DNA of 64,000 nt, from positions 28,870-92,869 of the forward strand of contig NZ_VKKX01000001.1 of the NCBI RefSeq assembly GCF_008271655.1, given 5' to 3'. This stretch comes from Gemmobacter caeruleus. GTDB taxonomy: Bacteria > Pseudomonadota > Alphaproteobacteria > Rhodobacterales > Rhodobacteraceae. Both the position numbers and the translations under genes were made by a program. Positions 51,696 to 60,442 of this stretch are shown piece by piece (the first letter of the stretch is position 1; every line of letters begins with the position of its first letter). Below the pieces are notes generated by a model. It was not told where the DNA came from. It saw only the letters and a program-made list of their open reading frames with translations, and did no database searches.

Positions 51696-53126
51696 TCAGA
51701 ACACGATCTGCGCAAGTTTGGTGTCGAGGTAATCTTCGATCCCCTCGATGCCGCCCTCGCGGCCCATGCCCGAGAAATTGGTCCCACCGAACGGTGCTTC
51801 CGATGCGGCAAGGGCAAAGCTGTTGATGCCGACCATCCCCGCCTTCAGCGTGGCAACGGTGCGCCGTGCGCGGTCGGCCGAGCGGGTGAAGGCATAGGCC
51901 GAAAGGCCCATGGTGCAGGCATTGGCACGGGCAAGCACCTCGTCTTCGGTGGCGAAGCGGGTGATCGCGGCAATCGGGCCAAAGTTTTCTTCGGCAAAGA
52001 CCTTCATGCTGTCGGTTACTTCGCTGAGCACGGTGGGCTGATAGAAATGGCCTTCATTATGCTCGGTTGCGCGCGCACCGCCGGTGGCGAGCTTTGCGCC
52101 CGCCCGGAGCGCATCCTGGACAATGGCGTCGATCTCTTTCAGGCGGCCCTCGTTGATCAGCGGCCCCATGCCGGTGGCGGGGTCAAGCCCGTCGCCCACC
52201 TTGATACGCTCGGCCCGCTCGACAAAACCCGCCACAAAGGCGTCGTGCAGGCTTTCATGGACGAAGATCCGGTCGGGCGTGACGCAAACCTGTCCGCAAT
52301 TGGCAAACTTGGTGGCCACGGTCAGATCAAGCGCAAGGGTCAGGTCGGCATCGTCATAAACGATCAGCGGCGCGTTGCCCCCCAGTTCCATCGACACTTT
52401 CTTCACCGTATCGGCGGCGTCGCGGATCATCTGTTGGCCCACGCGGGTAGAGCCGGTGAGCGAGACTTTGCGCACCCGCGCATCGGCCATGATCGGCGCG
52501 TAGGTGGCTGCGGTCGAGCCGACCACGAGGTTCACCGCGCCCGAAGGCAGGCCAGCCGCGCGCAGGCAATCGACCATCACCATGGCCACGCCCGGCGTCT
52601 GCGACGAAGGCCGCAGCACCACCGGACAGCCGGCTGCCAGTGCCGGCGCCAGCTTGCGCGCGGGCAGCGCGGCGGGGAAGTTCCATGCCGTGAAGGCGCC
52701 GACAATGCCCACAGGCTCGCGCGTCACCTCAAAGCGCCCGCCCGGCACGCGGCTGTCGATCACCCGGCCATAAATGCGGCGCGCTTCTTCGGCAAACCAG
52801 CGGAACTGGTCGCAGGCCAGGCTCCATTCGCGCCCTGCTTGCACCAGGGGCTTGCCGGTTTCGAGCGAGATCATCCGCGCCGCTTCGTCGGTGCGGGCAA
52901 TCATGGCATCCGCCGCCTTGTGCAACGCATCGGCTCGGGCAAAGCCGCCCATCTCGCGCAGCGGCTTGAGCGCCGTTGCCGCCGCGTCGAGCGCGGCCTG
53001 AGTTTCCGCAAGCGTGGCCATCGGCGCATCGCCAAGCGCCTTTTCGGTGACGGGCGACAGAACCGGCGCGCTGGCCTCGGGCTGGCGCCACGCGCCGGCG
53101 ATGAACAGTCCGAAATTGCGATACAT
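51696..53126 (-). CDS. NAD(P)-dependent semialdehyde dehydrogenase
   Basis: A 476-residue aldehyde dehydrogenase of the succinate-semialdehyde group. The Asn is in VGAFTAWNFPAALPARKLAP, the Glu in MELGGNAPLIVYDDADL and the Cys in CGQVCVTPDRIFV. It lacks the CxC pair of the other GabD-like enzyme in the window, so the two are not recent duplicates. Its ATG overlaps the iolG stop (TGATG). Malonate or tartronate semialdehyde are as plausible as succinate semialdehyde here. Confidence 0.88.
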   Translation of the reverse strand: MYRNFGLFIAGAWRQPEASAPVLSPVTEKALGDAPMATLAETQAALDAAATALKPLREMGGFARADALHKAADAMIARTDEAARMISLETGKPLVQAGREWSLACDQFRWFAEEARRIYGRVIDSRVPGGRFEVTREPVGIVGAFTAWNFPAALPARKLAPALAAGCPVVLRPSSQTPGVAMVMVDCLRAAGLPSGAVNLVVGSTAATYAPIMADARVRKVSLTGSTRVGQQMIRDAADTVKKVSMELGGNAPLIVYDDADLTLALDLTVATKFANCGQVCVTPDRIFVHESLHDAFVAGFVERAERIKVGDGLDPATGMGPLINEGRLKEIDAIVQDALRAGAKLATGGARATEHNEGHFYQPTVLSEVTDSMKVFAEENFGPIAAITRFATEDEVLARANACTMGLSAYAFTRSADRARRTVATLKAGMVGINSFALAASEAPFGGTNFSGMGREGGIEGIEDYLDTKLAQIVF

Positions 53127-54133
53127 CAGCCCACCTCGCTCACGTTGACGGTGCGCCGCTCGGCCAGCGACCTCAGCGCGGCTTCGGCCAGCAACAACGC
53201 CTTGCGGCCATCGTCAAAGCCCACCTCGGGTGCTTCGCCCTTTTCGACAGCATCGACGAAGCTGTTGATTTCGGCGGCAAAGGCTTCGGCGTAGCGGTCG
53301 ATGAAGAAGTTTTGCAGCGGCGCTCCCTGCGCGGTGAAGGTCTCGGTGTGCAGCGTCATGTTGTCGATGCGGCGGTTTTCCGAAACCGCCATACCCAGAT
53401 CGCCCAGAGCTTCGACACGCTGGTCATAGCCATAGGTGGCCCGACGCGAGTTGGTGATGACGGCCTGCTTGCCCGAGGCGGTGACCATGGTCACCACGAC
53501 GGTGTCGTAATCGTCGTATTTCGTCATCAGATCGGGCGCCACGAGGCGCGAGCCAACCGCCGTTACATCGGTGACTTCCTCGCCAAGAATGAAGCGCGCC
53601 ATGTCGAAGTCGTGGATCGTCATGTCGCGGAAGATACCGCCCGATTCGGCGATGTAGGCTTCCGGGGCCAGGCCCGGATCGCGCGAGGTGATGGTGACTT
53701 GATGCAGGTTGCCGATCTTGCCCGCCGCGATGGCCTTGCGCACCGCGCGGTGACCAGGATCGAAGCGGCGCACGAAGCCCAGCATGATCGGCACATCGGT
53801 GCCGGAAATGGCCTTGGCACAGGCATCAACCCGGTCAAGCGAAAGGTCGATGGGCTTTTCGCACAACATCGGCTTTTTCGCGGCCACGGCCTGCTCGATA
53901 TAGTCGGCATGGGTGGGGGTAGAGGTGGCAATCAGCACCGCATCGACCCGAATCGAGGCGAACAGCGCTTGTGCCGTTTCAAACCGCGTCACGCCCAGTT
54001 TCGCGGCAATCTCGATGGCTGCGGGTTCATAAACGTCGAACACGCCGGCAAGATTCGCGCGCGGATGTTTTGCAATGTTTTCGGCATGCATTCGGCCAAT
54101 GCGGCCGCAGCCGAGAACGGCGATATTCAACAT
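53126..54133 (-). CDS. iolG: inositol 2-dehydrogenase IolG
   Basis: A 335-residue NAD-dependent enzyme that oxidises myo-inositol to scyllo-inosose, the entry step. It has LNIAVLGCGRIGRMHAENIA, MLCEKPIDLSLDRVD with the catalytic Lys, IMLGFVRRFDPGHRAV, SGGIFRDMTIHDFDMARFIL with the Asp/His pair, and QNFFIDRYAEAFAAEINSFV, all IolG hallmarks. It is the first gene of the leftward operon and diverges from iolD, with the shared operator between them. Confidence 0.93.
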   Translation of the reverse strand: MLNIAVLGCGRIGRMHAENIAKHPRANLAGVFDVYEPAAIEIAAKLGVTRFETAQALFASIRVDAVLIATSTPTHADYIEQAVAAKKPMLCEKPIDLSLDRVDACAKAISGTDVPIMLGFVRRFDPGHRAVRKAIAAGKIGNLHQVTITSRDPGLAPEAYIAESGGIFRDMTIHDFDMARFILGEEVTDVTAVGSRLVAPDLMTKYDDYDTVVVTMVTASGKQAVITNSRRATYGYDQRVEALGDLGMAVSENRRIDNMTLHTETFTAQGAPLQNFFIDRYAEAFAAEINSFVDAVEKGEAPEVGFDDGRKALLLAEAALRSLAERRTVNVSEVG

Positions 54134-54155
54134 GTTGGTCCTCCCAGATCAGCTT

Positions 54156-54171
54156 TGCAATAATCATTGCA
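54156..54171. promoter_or_regulatory. RpiR-type operator between iolG and iolD
   Basis: TGCAAT-AATC-ATTGCA has perfect 6-bp arms. It lies 22 bp from the iolG start and 65 bp before iolD, placed to control both. Confidence 0.8.
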
Positions 54172-54177
54172 GAGTTG

Positions 54178-54206
54178 TTGCATTGTCAATATGCATTTCG
54201 TAATGT
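54178..54206 (+). promoter_or_regulatory. putative iolD promoter
   Basis: TTGCAT, a 17-bp spacer and TAATGT form a reasonable sigma-70 pair 30 bp before the iolD ATG, just after the operator. CGCAGGAGGAGGCGAG supplies the ribosome site. Confidence 0.5.
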
Positions 54207-54236
54207 CAGAAAACCCCATCCGCAGGAGGAGGCGAG

Positions 54237-56108
54237 ATGAACAGGAATACCGTTCGCCTGACCATGGCTCAGGCTCTTGTGCGTTACCTTTGCAACCAGT
54301 TCACCGAAATCGAGGGTGAGCGCGTTCCGCTGTTTGCCGGGCTGTTCGGCATATTCGGCCATGGCAACGTGACGTGCCTTTCCGAAGCGCTTGAACAGGT
54401 CCAGGACCAGTTGCCCACCTATCGCGGCCAGAACGAACAGAGCATGGCGCTGGCAGCCATCGGCTTTGCCAAGGCCAAGCAACGCCGCCAGATCATGATT
54501 GCGGCCACGTCGATCGGCCCGGGGGCTGCGAATATGGTGACCGCGGCCGGCACGGCCATGGCAAACCGCCTTCCCGTGCTGCTTTTGGCGGGGGATACCT
54601 TTGCCAACCGTCTGCCGGACCCGGTTCTGCAACAGGTCGAGCATTTCGGCGATCCGACGTTGACGGTGAACGATTCGTTCAAGCCCGTTGTGCGCTATTG
54701 GGATCGTATCACCCAGCCCGAGCAGATCATCACCTCGCTGCCGCAGGCGATTGCAACCATGCTCGACCCCGCCGACTGCGGCCCTGCCTTCATCGGTCTT
54801 GCGCAGGATACGCAGGAAAGGGCCTTCGATTACCCCGAAGTGTTCTTTGAGCCGAAGGTCTGGCGCATTCCGCGCCCGCGTGCCGACCGCGATTCCGTGG
54901 CTGCTGCCGTGGCGCTGCTGAAATCGGCCAAGAAGCCGCTGATCATTTCGGGCGGTGGCGTGCGCTATTCCCTGGCCGAAAACGAGCTTGCGGCCTTTGC
55001 GGCCAAGCGTGGCATTCCCGTTGTGGAGACCATCGCCGGCAAGGGCGCGCTGACGCATGACCACCCGGTTCACGCCGGACCGATCGGCATCGTGGGGTCC
55101 ACTTCGGCCAATGCGTTGGCGAAGGAAGCCGATGTGATCCTGGCCGTGGGCACGCGGTTGCAGGATTTCACGACCGGTTCATGGACCGCGTTTTCGCATG
55201 AGGCGCAGTTCATCTCGATCAACGCCGCGCGGTTCGATGCGGTGAAACACCGCGCGCTTTCGGTTGTTGGCGATGCGAAGGAAACCATCGCCGACCTGGA
55301 TGCCGGTCTTGGCGATTGGGCCGCCCCGGCGGATCTGATGCCGAAAGCGAAGAGCCTCTTTGCCGACTGGAACAAGCTCCTCGACAGCCATCAGGCGCCC
55401 ACCAACGCGGCGGTGCCGTCCTATGCGCAGGTGATCGGGGTGATGAACAAGGTGGCCCGTCCGAATGATACGCTGATTGGCGCGGCCGGCGGCACACCGG
55501 GCGAGATCACGAAGAACTGGCGCGTGAAAGACCCCAATACCTTCGATTGCGAATTCGGATTCAGCTGCATGGGCTACGAGATCGCGGCGGGCTGGGGCGT
55601 GGCCATGGCGCAGGAAGGGCCGGGGGCCGCAGGTGGCACGCCGATCGTGATGCTTGGCGATGGCACCTATATGATGATGAACTCCGACATCTATTCGGCG
55701 GCGCTGACGGGTCACAAGATGATCGTCGTGGTTTGCGACAACGGCGGTTATGCGGTGATCAACCGGCTGCAACAGTTCAAAGGTGTGCCGGGCTTCAACA
55801 ACATGCTCGTCGATTGCAACATCAAGAACCGCGCCAACCCGCTGCATGTGGACTTTGCCGCCCATGCCCGCGCCATGGGCGCCCATGCCCGCCATGTGGA
55901 AGGCCTGGCCGATTTCGAGGCCGCGCTTGAATGGGCGCAGGGGAATGACGGGCCGACGGTGATCTCGATCGTCTCTGACGCCTGGACCTGGGTGCCGGGC
56001 GATGCCGATTGGGACGTGGGCGTGCCGGAAATCTCGAATTTCGAGAAGGTGCGCGAGGCGCGCAAGTCGCAAGACGCAATTCGCGCCAATCAGCGCGTCG
56101 GGGTGTGA
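54237..56108 (+). CDS. iolD: trihydroxycyclohexanedione hydrolase IolD
   Basis: A 623-residue thiamine-diphosphate enzyme that opens the inositol ring to 5-deoxy-glucuronate. It shows TMAQALVRYLCNQFTEIEGE, ALAAIGFAKAKQRRQIMIAA and VNDSFKPVVRYWDRITQPEQ. The cofactor motif GDGTYMMMNSDIYSAALTGH and CDNGGYAVINRLQ is at about residue 472. Length matches IolD (about 620). It heads the rightward operon iolD-iolE-SDR-isomerase-dehydrogenase; iolE begins one base after its stop. Confidence 0.95.
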   Translation: MNRNTVRLTMAQALVRYLCNQFTEIEGERVPLFAGLFGIFGHGNVTCLSEALEQVQDQLPTYRGQNEQSMALAAIGFAKAKQRRQIMIAATSIGPGAANMVTAAGTAMANRLPVLLLAGDTFANRLPDPVLQQVEHFGDPTLTVNDSFKPVVRYWDRITQPEQIITSLPQAIATMLDPADCGPAFIGLAQDTQERAFDYPEVFFEPKVWRIPRPRADRDSVAAAVALLKSAKKPLIISGGGVRYSLAENELAAFAAKRGIPVVETIAGKGALTHDHPVHAGPIGIVGSTSANALAKEADVILAVGTRLQDFTTGSWTAFSHEAQFISINAARFDAVKHRALSVVGDAKETIADLDAGLGDWAAPADLMPKAKSLFADWNKLLDSHQAPTNAAVPSYAQVIGVMNKVARPNDTLIGAAGGTPGEITKNWRVKDPNTFDCEFGFSCMGYEIAAGWGVAMAQEGPGAAGGTPIVMLGDGTYMMMNSDIYSAALTGHKMIVVVCDNGGYAVINRLQQFKGVPGFNNMLVDCNIKNRANPLHVDFAAHARAMGAHARHVEGLADFEAALEWAQGNDGPTVISIVSDAWTWVPGDADWDVGVPEISNFEKVREARKSQDAIRANQRVGV

Positions 56109-56109
56109 G

Positions 56110-57018
56110 ATGAAGGCAAGACTTGGCATTGCGCCAATCGCGTGGTGGAACGACGATCTGGCCGAACTTTCGGATGATGTCAGCCTTGAGGAATGCCTGC
56201 GGCAAGCCTCGGTGGCGGGTTTCACCGGCATGGAAACCGGGCGCCGTTTTCCCATGGACATGGCTGAACTGGGCCCGATCCTTGCGAAATACGGCATTTC
56301 GGTCTGTGGCGGCTGGTTTTCGGGCCTGCTCCTCGATGGCGATATCGAGGTGGAGAAGGAGCGCATTGCGCAGCAACTGGCTTTTTTCAAGGCGGCGGGC
56401 GCGCCCTGCATCGTTTACGGCGAAACCGCGCGTTCCATTCAGGGCGTGAAATCGGCGCCGCTGGCCACGAAGCCAAAGCTCACCGAGGCCGAGATTGCCG
56501 CCTATGGCCGCAAGATCAGCGATTTTGCCGACTGGTGTGCGCTTCAGGGCATGCCGATCAGCTATCATCACCACATGGCTGCGGTGATCGAGACCGAGGC
56601 GGAGCTTGATCTCTTGATGAAGCACTCGTCGGTGCCGCTCCTGTTCGATGCGGGCCACATGGCCTTTGCGGGCGGTGACAATCTGCGCGTGATCGAGAAC
56701 CACCATGCGCGGATCACCCATGTTCACACCAAGGACATTCGCCGCGCTGTGGTCGATGGGCTTGATCGCACGAAAGAAAGCTTCCTCGATGCGGTTGTGA
56801 AGGGGGCCTTCACCGTGCCGGGGGATGGGTCGCTCGATTTCGAAGCCATCGTGAAGGCGCTTGCCGCGAAAGGCTATGAGGGCTGGTTCGTCGTTGAGGC
56901 GGAGCAGGATCCGAAGGTGTCGCCGCCGCTTGAAATGGCGAAAAAGGGGCATGAGGAACTGCTGCGCGTGATGGCGGCGGCTGGCTATGAAGTTGATCAG
57001 GCGGAGGCCGCAGAATGA
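56110..57018 (+). CDS. iolE: myo-inosose-2 dehydratase IolE
   Basis: A 302-residue TIM-barrel enzyme that dehydrates scyllo-inosose to the diketone used by IolD. It starts MKARLGIAPIAWWNDDLAEL, the classic IolE opening. SYHHHMAAVIETEAELD and LLFDAGHMAFAGGDNLRVIE and then HVHTKDIRR carry the metal-binding histidines and acids. It overlaps the SDR gene by four bases. Confidence 0.94.
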   Translation: MKARLGIAPIAWWNDDLAELSDDVSLEECLRQASVAGFTGMETGRRFPMDMAELGPILAKYGISVCGGWFSGLLLDGDIEVEKERIAQQLAFFKAAGAPCIVYGETARSIQGVKSAPLATKPKLTEAEIAAYGRKISDFADWCALQGMPISYHHHMAAVIETEAELDLLMKHSSVPLLFDAGHMAFAGGDNLRVIENHHARITHVHTKDIRRAVVDGLDRTKESFLDAVVKGAFTVPGDGSLDFEAIVKALAAKGYEGWFVVEAEQDPKVSPPLEMAKKGHEELLRVMAAAGYEVDQAEAAE

Positions 57019-57827
57019 ACCGTATTGACGGAAAGATTGCCGTCGTCACCGGCGGAACTCAGGGGCTCGGGGCGGCGATCGCGCGCAGCTTTGCGGCGGC
57101 GGGTGCGGCGGGCATTGCCATTGTCGGGCGCGGCGCCGAGAAGGGCAGGGCGGTGGCCGAGGCGATCACCCATGAGACCGGCGTGCCGGTGATGATGATC
57201 GCGGCCGATCTCGGCAATATCGACGATGTGCGCGGCATCATTGCATCTGCCGACAAGCGCTTTGGCCGGGTGGATATCCTGGTCAACGCAGCGGGGCTGA
57301 CCGATCGCGGCAACATCCTGAACTCGACGCCCGAGCTTTTCGACCGGATGTTCGCCGTCAACACCCGTGCGCCGTTCTTCCTGATTCAGGATGCCGCCAA
57401 GGTGATGATCCGCGAAGGGATCGAGGGGCGCATTATCAACATCGGTTCGATGTCCGGTCTTGCTGGTCAGCCGTTCCTTGCACCCTATGCAGCGTCGAAG
57501 GGTGCGCTTGCGACGGTCACCCGCAACGCGGGCTTCGCGCTGATGCGTCACCGTATTCATGTGAACCAGCTTGATATCGGCTGGATGAACTCGGACCACG
57601 AGCGCGCATTGGTGCTTTCGGAAACCGGCGATCCCGATTTCATCGCCCGAGCGGCAGCGGCCAAACCCTTCGGGCGTATTCTCGACCCGAAAGAGGTCGC
57701 GCGCGCGGTGCTGTGGATGGCGGCCGATGACAGCGGCATGATGACGGGCGCGGTCATTCCCTTCGATCAATCGGTGTATGGCGGTTATGACGACGCGCCG
57801 GTGCCGGCCGCCAAGCTGGAGGGCTGA
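57015..57827 (+). CDS. short-chain dehydrogenase/reductase
   Basis: A 270-residue SDR. The cofactor turn is VVTGGTQGLGAAIARSFAAA, the NAG-like motif is LVNAAGLTDRG, the catalytic Ser is in NIGSMSGLAGQPF and the YxxxK in PYAASKGALATV. It starts inside the iolE stop (ATGA overlap). In an inositol operon it may interconvert inositol isomers or keto-inositols (for example D-chiro- or epi-inositol); the exact substrate is not readable. Confidence 0.9.
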   Translation: MNRIDGKIAVVTGGTQGLGAAIARSFAAAGAAGIAIVGRGAEKGRAVAEAITHETGVPVMMIAADLGNIDDVRGIIASADKRFGRVDILVNAAGLTDRGNILNSTPELFDRMFAVNTRAPFFLIQDAAKVMIREGIEGRIINIGSMSGLAGQPFLAPYAASKGALATVTRNAGFALMRHRIHVNQLDIGWMNSDHERALVLSETGDPDFIARAAAAKPFGRILDPKEVARAVLWMAADDSGMMTGAVIPFDQSVYGGYDDAPVPAAKLEG

Positions 57828-57830
57828 GAC

Positions 57831-58889
57831 ATGCAGACGATCAAGGGTCCGGGTGTTTACCTCGCCCAGTTTGCGGCCGATGAAGCGCCCTATGATTCCT
57901 TGCCGAGCCTTGCCAAATGGGCGGCGGCCAAGGGTTTCAAGGGGGTGCAAATCCCCACCTGGGATACGCGGCTCATCGACATGAAACAGGCCGCCGAGAG
58001 CGATGCCTATTGCGACGACCTGCGCGGGGTTCTGGCCGATAACGGGCTGGAGCTGATCGAACTGGCCTCGCACATCACCGGTCAACTGGTCGCCGTTCAT
58101 CCGGCGCACGATCAGATCATGGACAGCTTTGCCCCCGAAGCGGTGCGCCGCAACCCTGCCGCGCGGCGTGCCTGGGCCGAGGAGCAACTGCGCTTTGCCG
58201 CGCGCGCCTCAAAGCGGATGGGGCTGACCACGCACACCACATTCACCGGCTCGCTCGCCTGGCCCTATCTTTACCCCTATCCGCAATGGCCGGAAGGATT
58301 GATCGACGAGGCCTTCACCGAACTGGCTGCGCGCTGGAAGCCGATCCTCGACGATTTCGACGCCCACGGTCTTGATGCCTGTTTCGAGATCCACCCCGTT
58401 GAAGACACCCATGACGGCCACAGCTGGGAAATGTTCCTGGACAAGCTCAATGGCCATACGCGCGCCAACATCATGTTCGACCCGTCGCATTTCGTGCTTC
58501 AGGCGCTCGACTATCTGGCCTTCATCGACCACTACCACGACCGCATCAAGGCCTTCCATGTGAAGGACGCGGAGTTCCGCCCCGATGGCAAGTCGGGTGC
58601 CTATGGCGGCTTTCAGCCCTGGGACAAGCGCGCGGGCCGCTTCCGCAGCCCCGGAGACGGGCAGGTCGATTTCAAGGCGATCTTCACCAAGCTCTCGACC
58701 TATGGCTATCAGGGTTGGGCGATGCTCGAATGGGAATGCTTCATCAAGAATCCCGAAGACGGGGCCAGCGAAGGCGCCAGGTTCATTGCGGATCACATCA
58801 TCCGCATTTCCGATCGGGCCTTCGATGATTTTGTGAAATCTGGTGCAGATCGCGCCTCGAACCGGGCCATGCTCGGGCTGGAGAACTGA
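57831..58889 (+). CDS. sugar isomerase/epimerase (AP-endonuclease-2 fold)
   Basis: A 352-residue TIM-barrel enzyme of the xylose isomerase-like family. Metal-ligand regions are DACFEIHPVEDTHDGHSWEM, IMFDPSHFVLQALDYLAF, IKAFHVKDAEFRPDG and GWAMLEWECFIKNPEDG. It is larger than IolI (about 280). It may isomerise an inosose or epimerise a sugar acid. It is preceded by the SDR gene with three bases between and followed by a dehydrogenase after one base, so the operon is tightly packed. Confidence 0.88.
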   Translation: MQTIKGPGVYLAQFAADEAPYDSLPSLAKWAAAKGFKGVQIPTWDTRLIDMKQAAESDAYCDDLRGVLADNGLELIELASHITGQLVAVHPAHDQIMDSFAPEAVRRNPAARRAWAEEQLRFAARASKRMGLTTHTTFTGSLAWPYLYPYPQWPEGLIDEAFTELAARWKPILDDFDAHGLDACFEIHPVEDTHDGHSWEMFLDKLNGHTRANIMFDPSHFVLQALDYLAFIDHYHDRIKAFHVKDAEFRPDGKSGAYGGFQPWDKRAGRFRSPGDGQVDFKAIFTKLSTYGYQGWAMLEWECFIKNPEDGASEGARFIADHIIRISDRAFDDFVKSGADRASNRAMLGLEN

Positions 58890-58890
58890 C

Positions 58891-60054
58891 ATGAATTATC
58901 AACGACCTCTGCGCCTGGGCATGGTGGGGGGCGGCGAGGGCGCCTATATCGGCAACATCCATCGCCTTGCCTCGCGCCTTGATGGTGCCTGGCAACTGGT
59001 GGCGGGCGCCTTTGACGTGGACGCGGAAAAGGGCCGCGCCTTCGCGCTGTCGCAGGGCATGGATGAGGCGCGCAGCTACGGCACCTATCTCGACCTCATC
59101 GCAGGCGAGAGGGGCCGCGCCGACAAGGTGGATGCCGTGGCGATCTGCACCCCCAACTTCACCCATTACCCCATTGCCAAGGCGCTGATCGAGGCGGGTT
59201 TTGACGTGATCTGCGAAAAGCCGATCACCGCCACGCTCGAAGATGCGGTGGCACTGGAAAAGCTGGCGCGCGAAAGCGGGCGGTTTGTCGGCGTGACCTA
59301 CACCTATTCCGGCTATCCGATGGTGCATGAGGCCCGTGTGCGCGTGGCCGCGGGCGAGATCGGTGCGGTGCGCAGCGTGCAGGTGGAATATCCGCTTGAA
59401 TGGATGTCGAAACCAATCGAGCGGCAGGGCAATGCGCAAGCGGCCTGGCGCACCGATCCGAAAAAGAACGGTCGCGGCGGCTCGATCGGTGATATCGGCA
59501 CCCATGCCTATCACCTCGCGGGCTTTGTGACGGGCCTCAAGCTGCAAGCCCTGACCGCTGACCTCGCGACCTTTGTTGAGGGGCGGGCGCTTGACGACAA
59601 TGCCCATGTGATGATGCGCTACGAGGGCGGGGCGCGGGGCCTGCTGTGGTCAAGCCAGGTGGCGCTTGGCAATTCCAACGGTGTCCGGCTGCGTGTCTTT
59701 GGCGAAACCGGCTCGCTCCAATGGTTTCAGGAACAGCCCAACGAACTGCTCTACACGCCGCTCGACGGCCGTGTGCAGATCATCAAGCGCGGGGCCGATG
59801 ATCTGTCGGTGGATGCGAAGGTGCGCACGCGCACGCCGCCCGGCCACCCGGAGGGTTATCTCGAAGCCTTCGCCAACCTCTATGTGGGCTTTGCCGAGGC
59901 AATTCGCGCCCGCCGCGACGGCCGCGCCCCGGGGGCGCTCGGGCAAAATCTTCCGCTGGCCTATGACGGTCTCAAAGGCGTGGCCTTCGTTGAAGCCGTG
60001 GTTGACAGCGCCGAGGCGGCCACCCCCGCTTGGCTGACGCCGGTTGCGGTGTGA
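58891..60054 (+). CDS. Gfo/Idh/MocA-family oxidoreductase
   Basis: A 387-residue dehydrogenase with nucleotide turn LRLGMVGGGEGAYIGNIHRL, EKP motif VICEKPITATLEDAVALEKL and [20 protein letters not shown]. These match the 394-residue protein at 41700-42884 block for block (VGGGxGxxxGNx[11 protein letters not shown], VQVEYxxxW), so they are paralogues at opposite ends of the region. The start MNYQRPLRLGM is chosen, one base after the previous stop. It probably acts on an inositol isomer or a 3-keto-glycoside-like intermediate. Confidence 0.88.
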   Translation: MNYQRPLRLGMVGGGEGAYIGNIHRLASRLDGAWQLVAGAFDVDAEKGRAFALSQGMDEARSYGTYLDLIAGERGRADKVDAVAICTPNFTHYPIAKALIEAGFDVICEKPITATLEDAVALEKLARESGRFVGVTYTYSGYPMVHEARVRVAAGEIGAVRSVQVEYPLEWMSKPIERQGNAQAAWRTDPKKNGRGGSIGDIGTHAYHLAGFVTGLKLQALTADLATFVEGRALDDNAHVMMRYEGGARGLLWSSQVALGNSNGVRLRVFGETGSLQWFQEQPNELLYTPLDGRVQIIKRGADDLSVDAKVRTRTPPGHPEGYLEAFANLYVGFAEAIRARRDGRAPGALGQNLPLAYDGLKGVAFVEAVVDSAEAATPAWLTPVAV

Positions 60055-60382
60055 GACGGCCCTGAAAGCAGAGCTGCCGGTCGGCTTGCGCTGACCGGCA
60101 TCGCCAAATGAGGATGGCGCCCGCTTAATGGCGCCGAGATGTCACTCGCTGGCCAATTCCGATGGTCTGAAATTGCGACCGGCCACGGCGCAGCGACACC
60201 AGCCCCCGATCCTGGTCCGACAGCCGCGCGCAGGGGCCTGCCCGATGACCACCGACCACGCAAAGGGCAGCGTCCTGCCGCAGCCGGGAACGTCGCCGCT
60301 TGTTTCCCGCGGGCGCACATCCCCTTGTCGCCTGAGCAAAGCCCTTGTCCCGAACCAATAGAAACATCCCACTTCTGGCGCC
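60055..60382. other. intergenic region before second sugar importer
   Basis: About 330 bp without a recognised gene. TGCCGGTC-N10-GACCGGCA at 60075-60100 is a perfect 8-bp stem after the dehydrogenase stop and probably ends that operon, though no T-tract follows. GGCGCC occurs twice near 60130. The rest shows no coding signal that could be trusted. Confidence 0.5.
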
Positions 60383-60398
60383 TGCAACATATGTTGCA
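60383..60398. promoter_or_regulatory. RpiR-type operator before second sugar importer
   Basis: TGCAACATATGTTGCA is a perfect 16-bp palindrome, the best copy in the window, 45 bp before the ATPase ATG. Extra half-sites TTGCAA (60394) and GTTGCAT (60422) follow in A/T-rich DNA, so the importer is probably under the same regulator. Confidence 0.8.
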
Positions 60399-60442
60399 AT
60401 GATATAAAAAGTGGTGTTTTTGTTGCATGGGAGGATTTCATC

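Noticed and set aside
53971..54240. A plus-strand 89-codon gene in the iolG-iolD gap
   Set aside because: It overlaps the iolG start, the operator and the promoter and has no family-like content.
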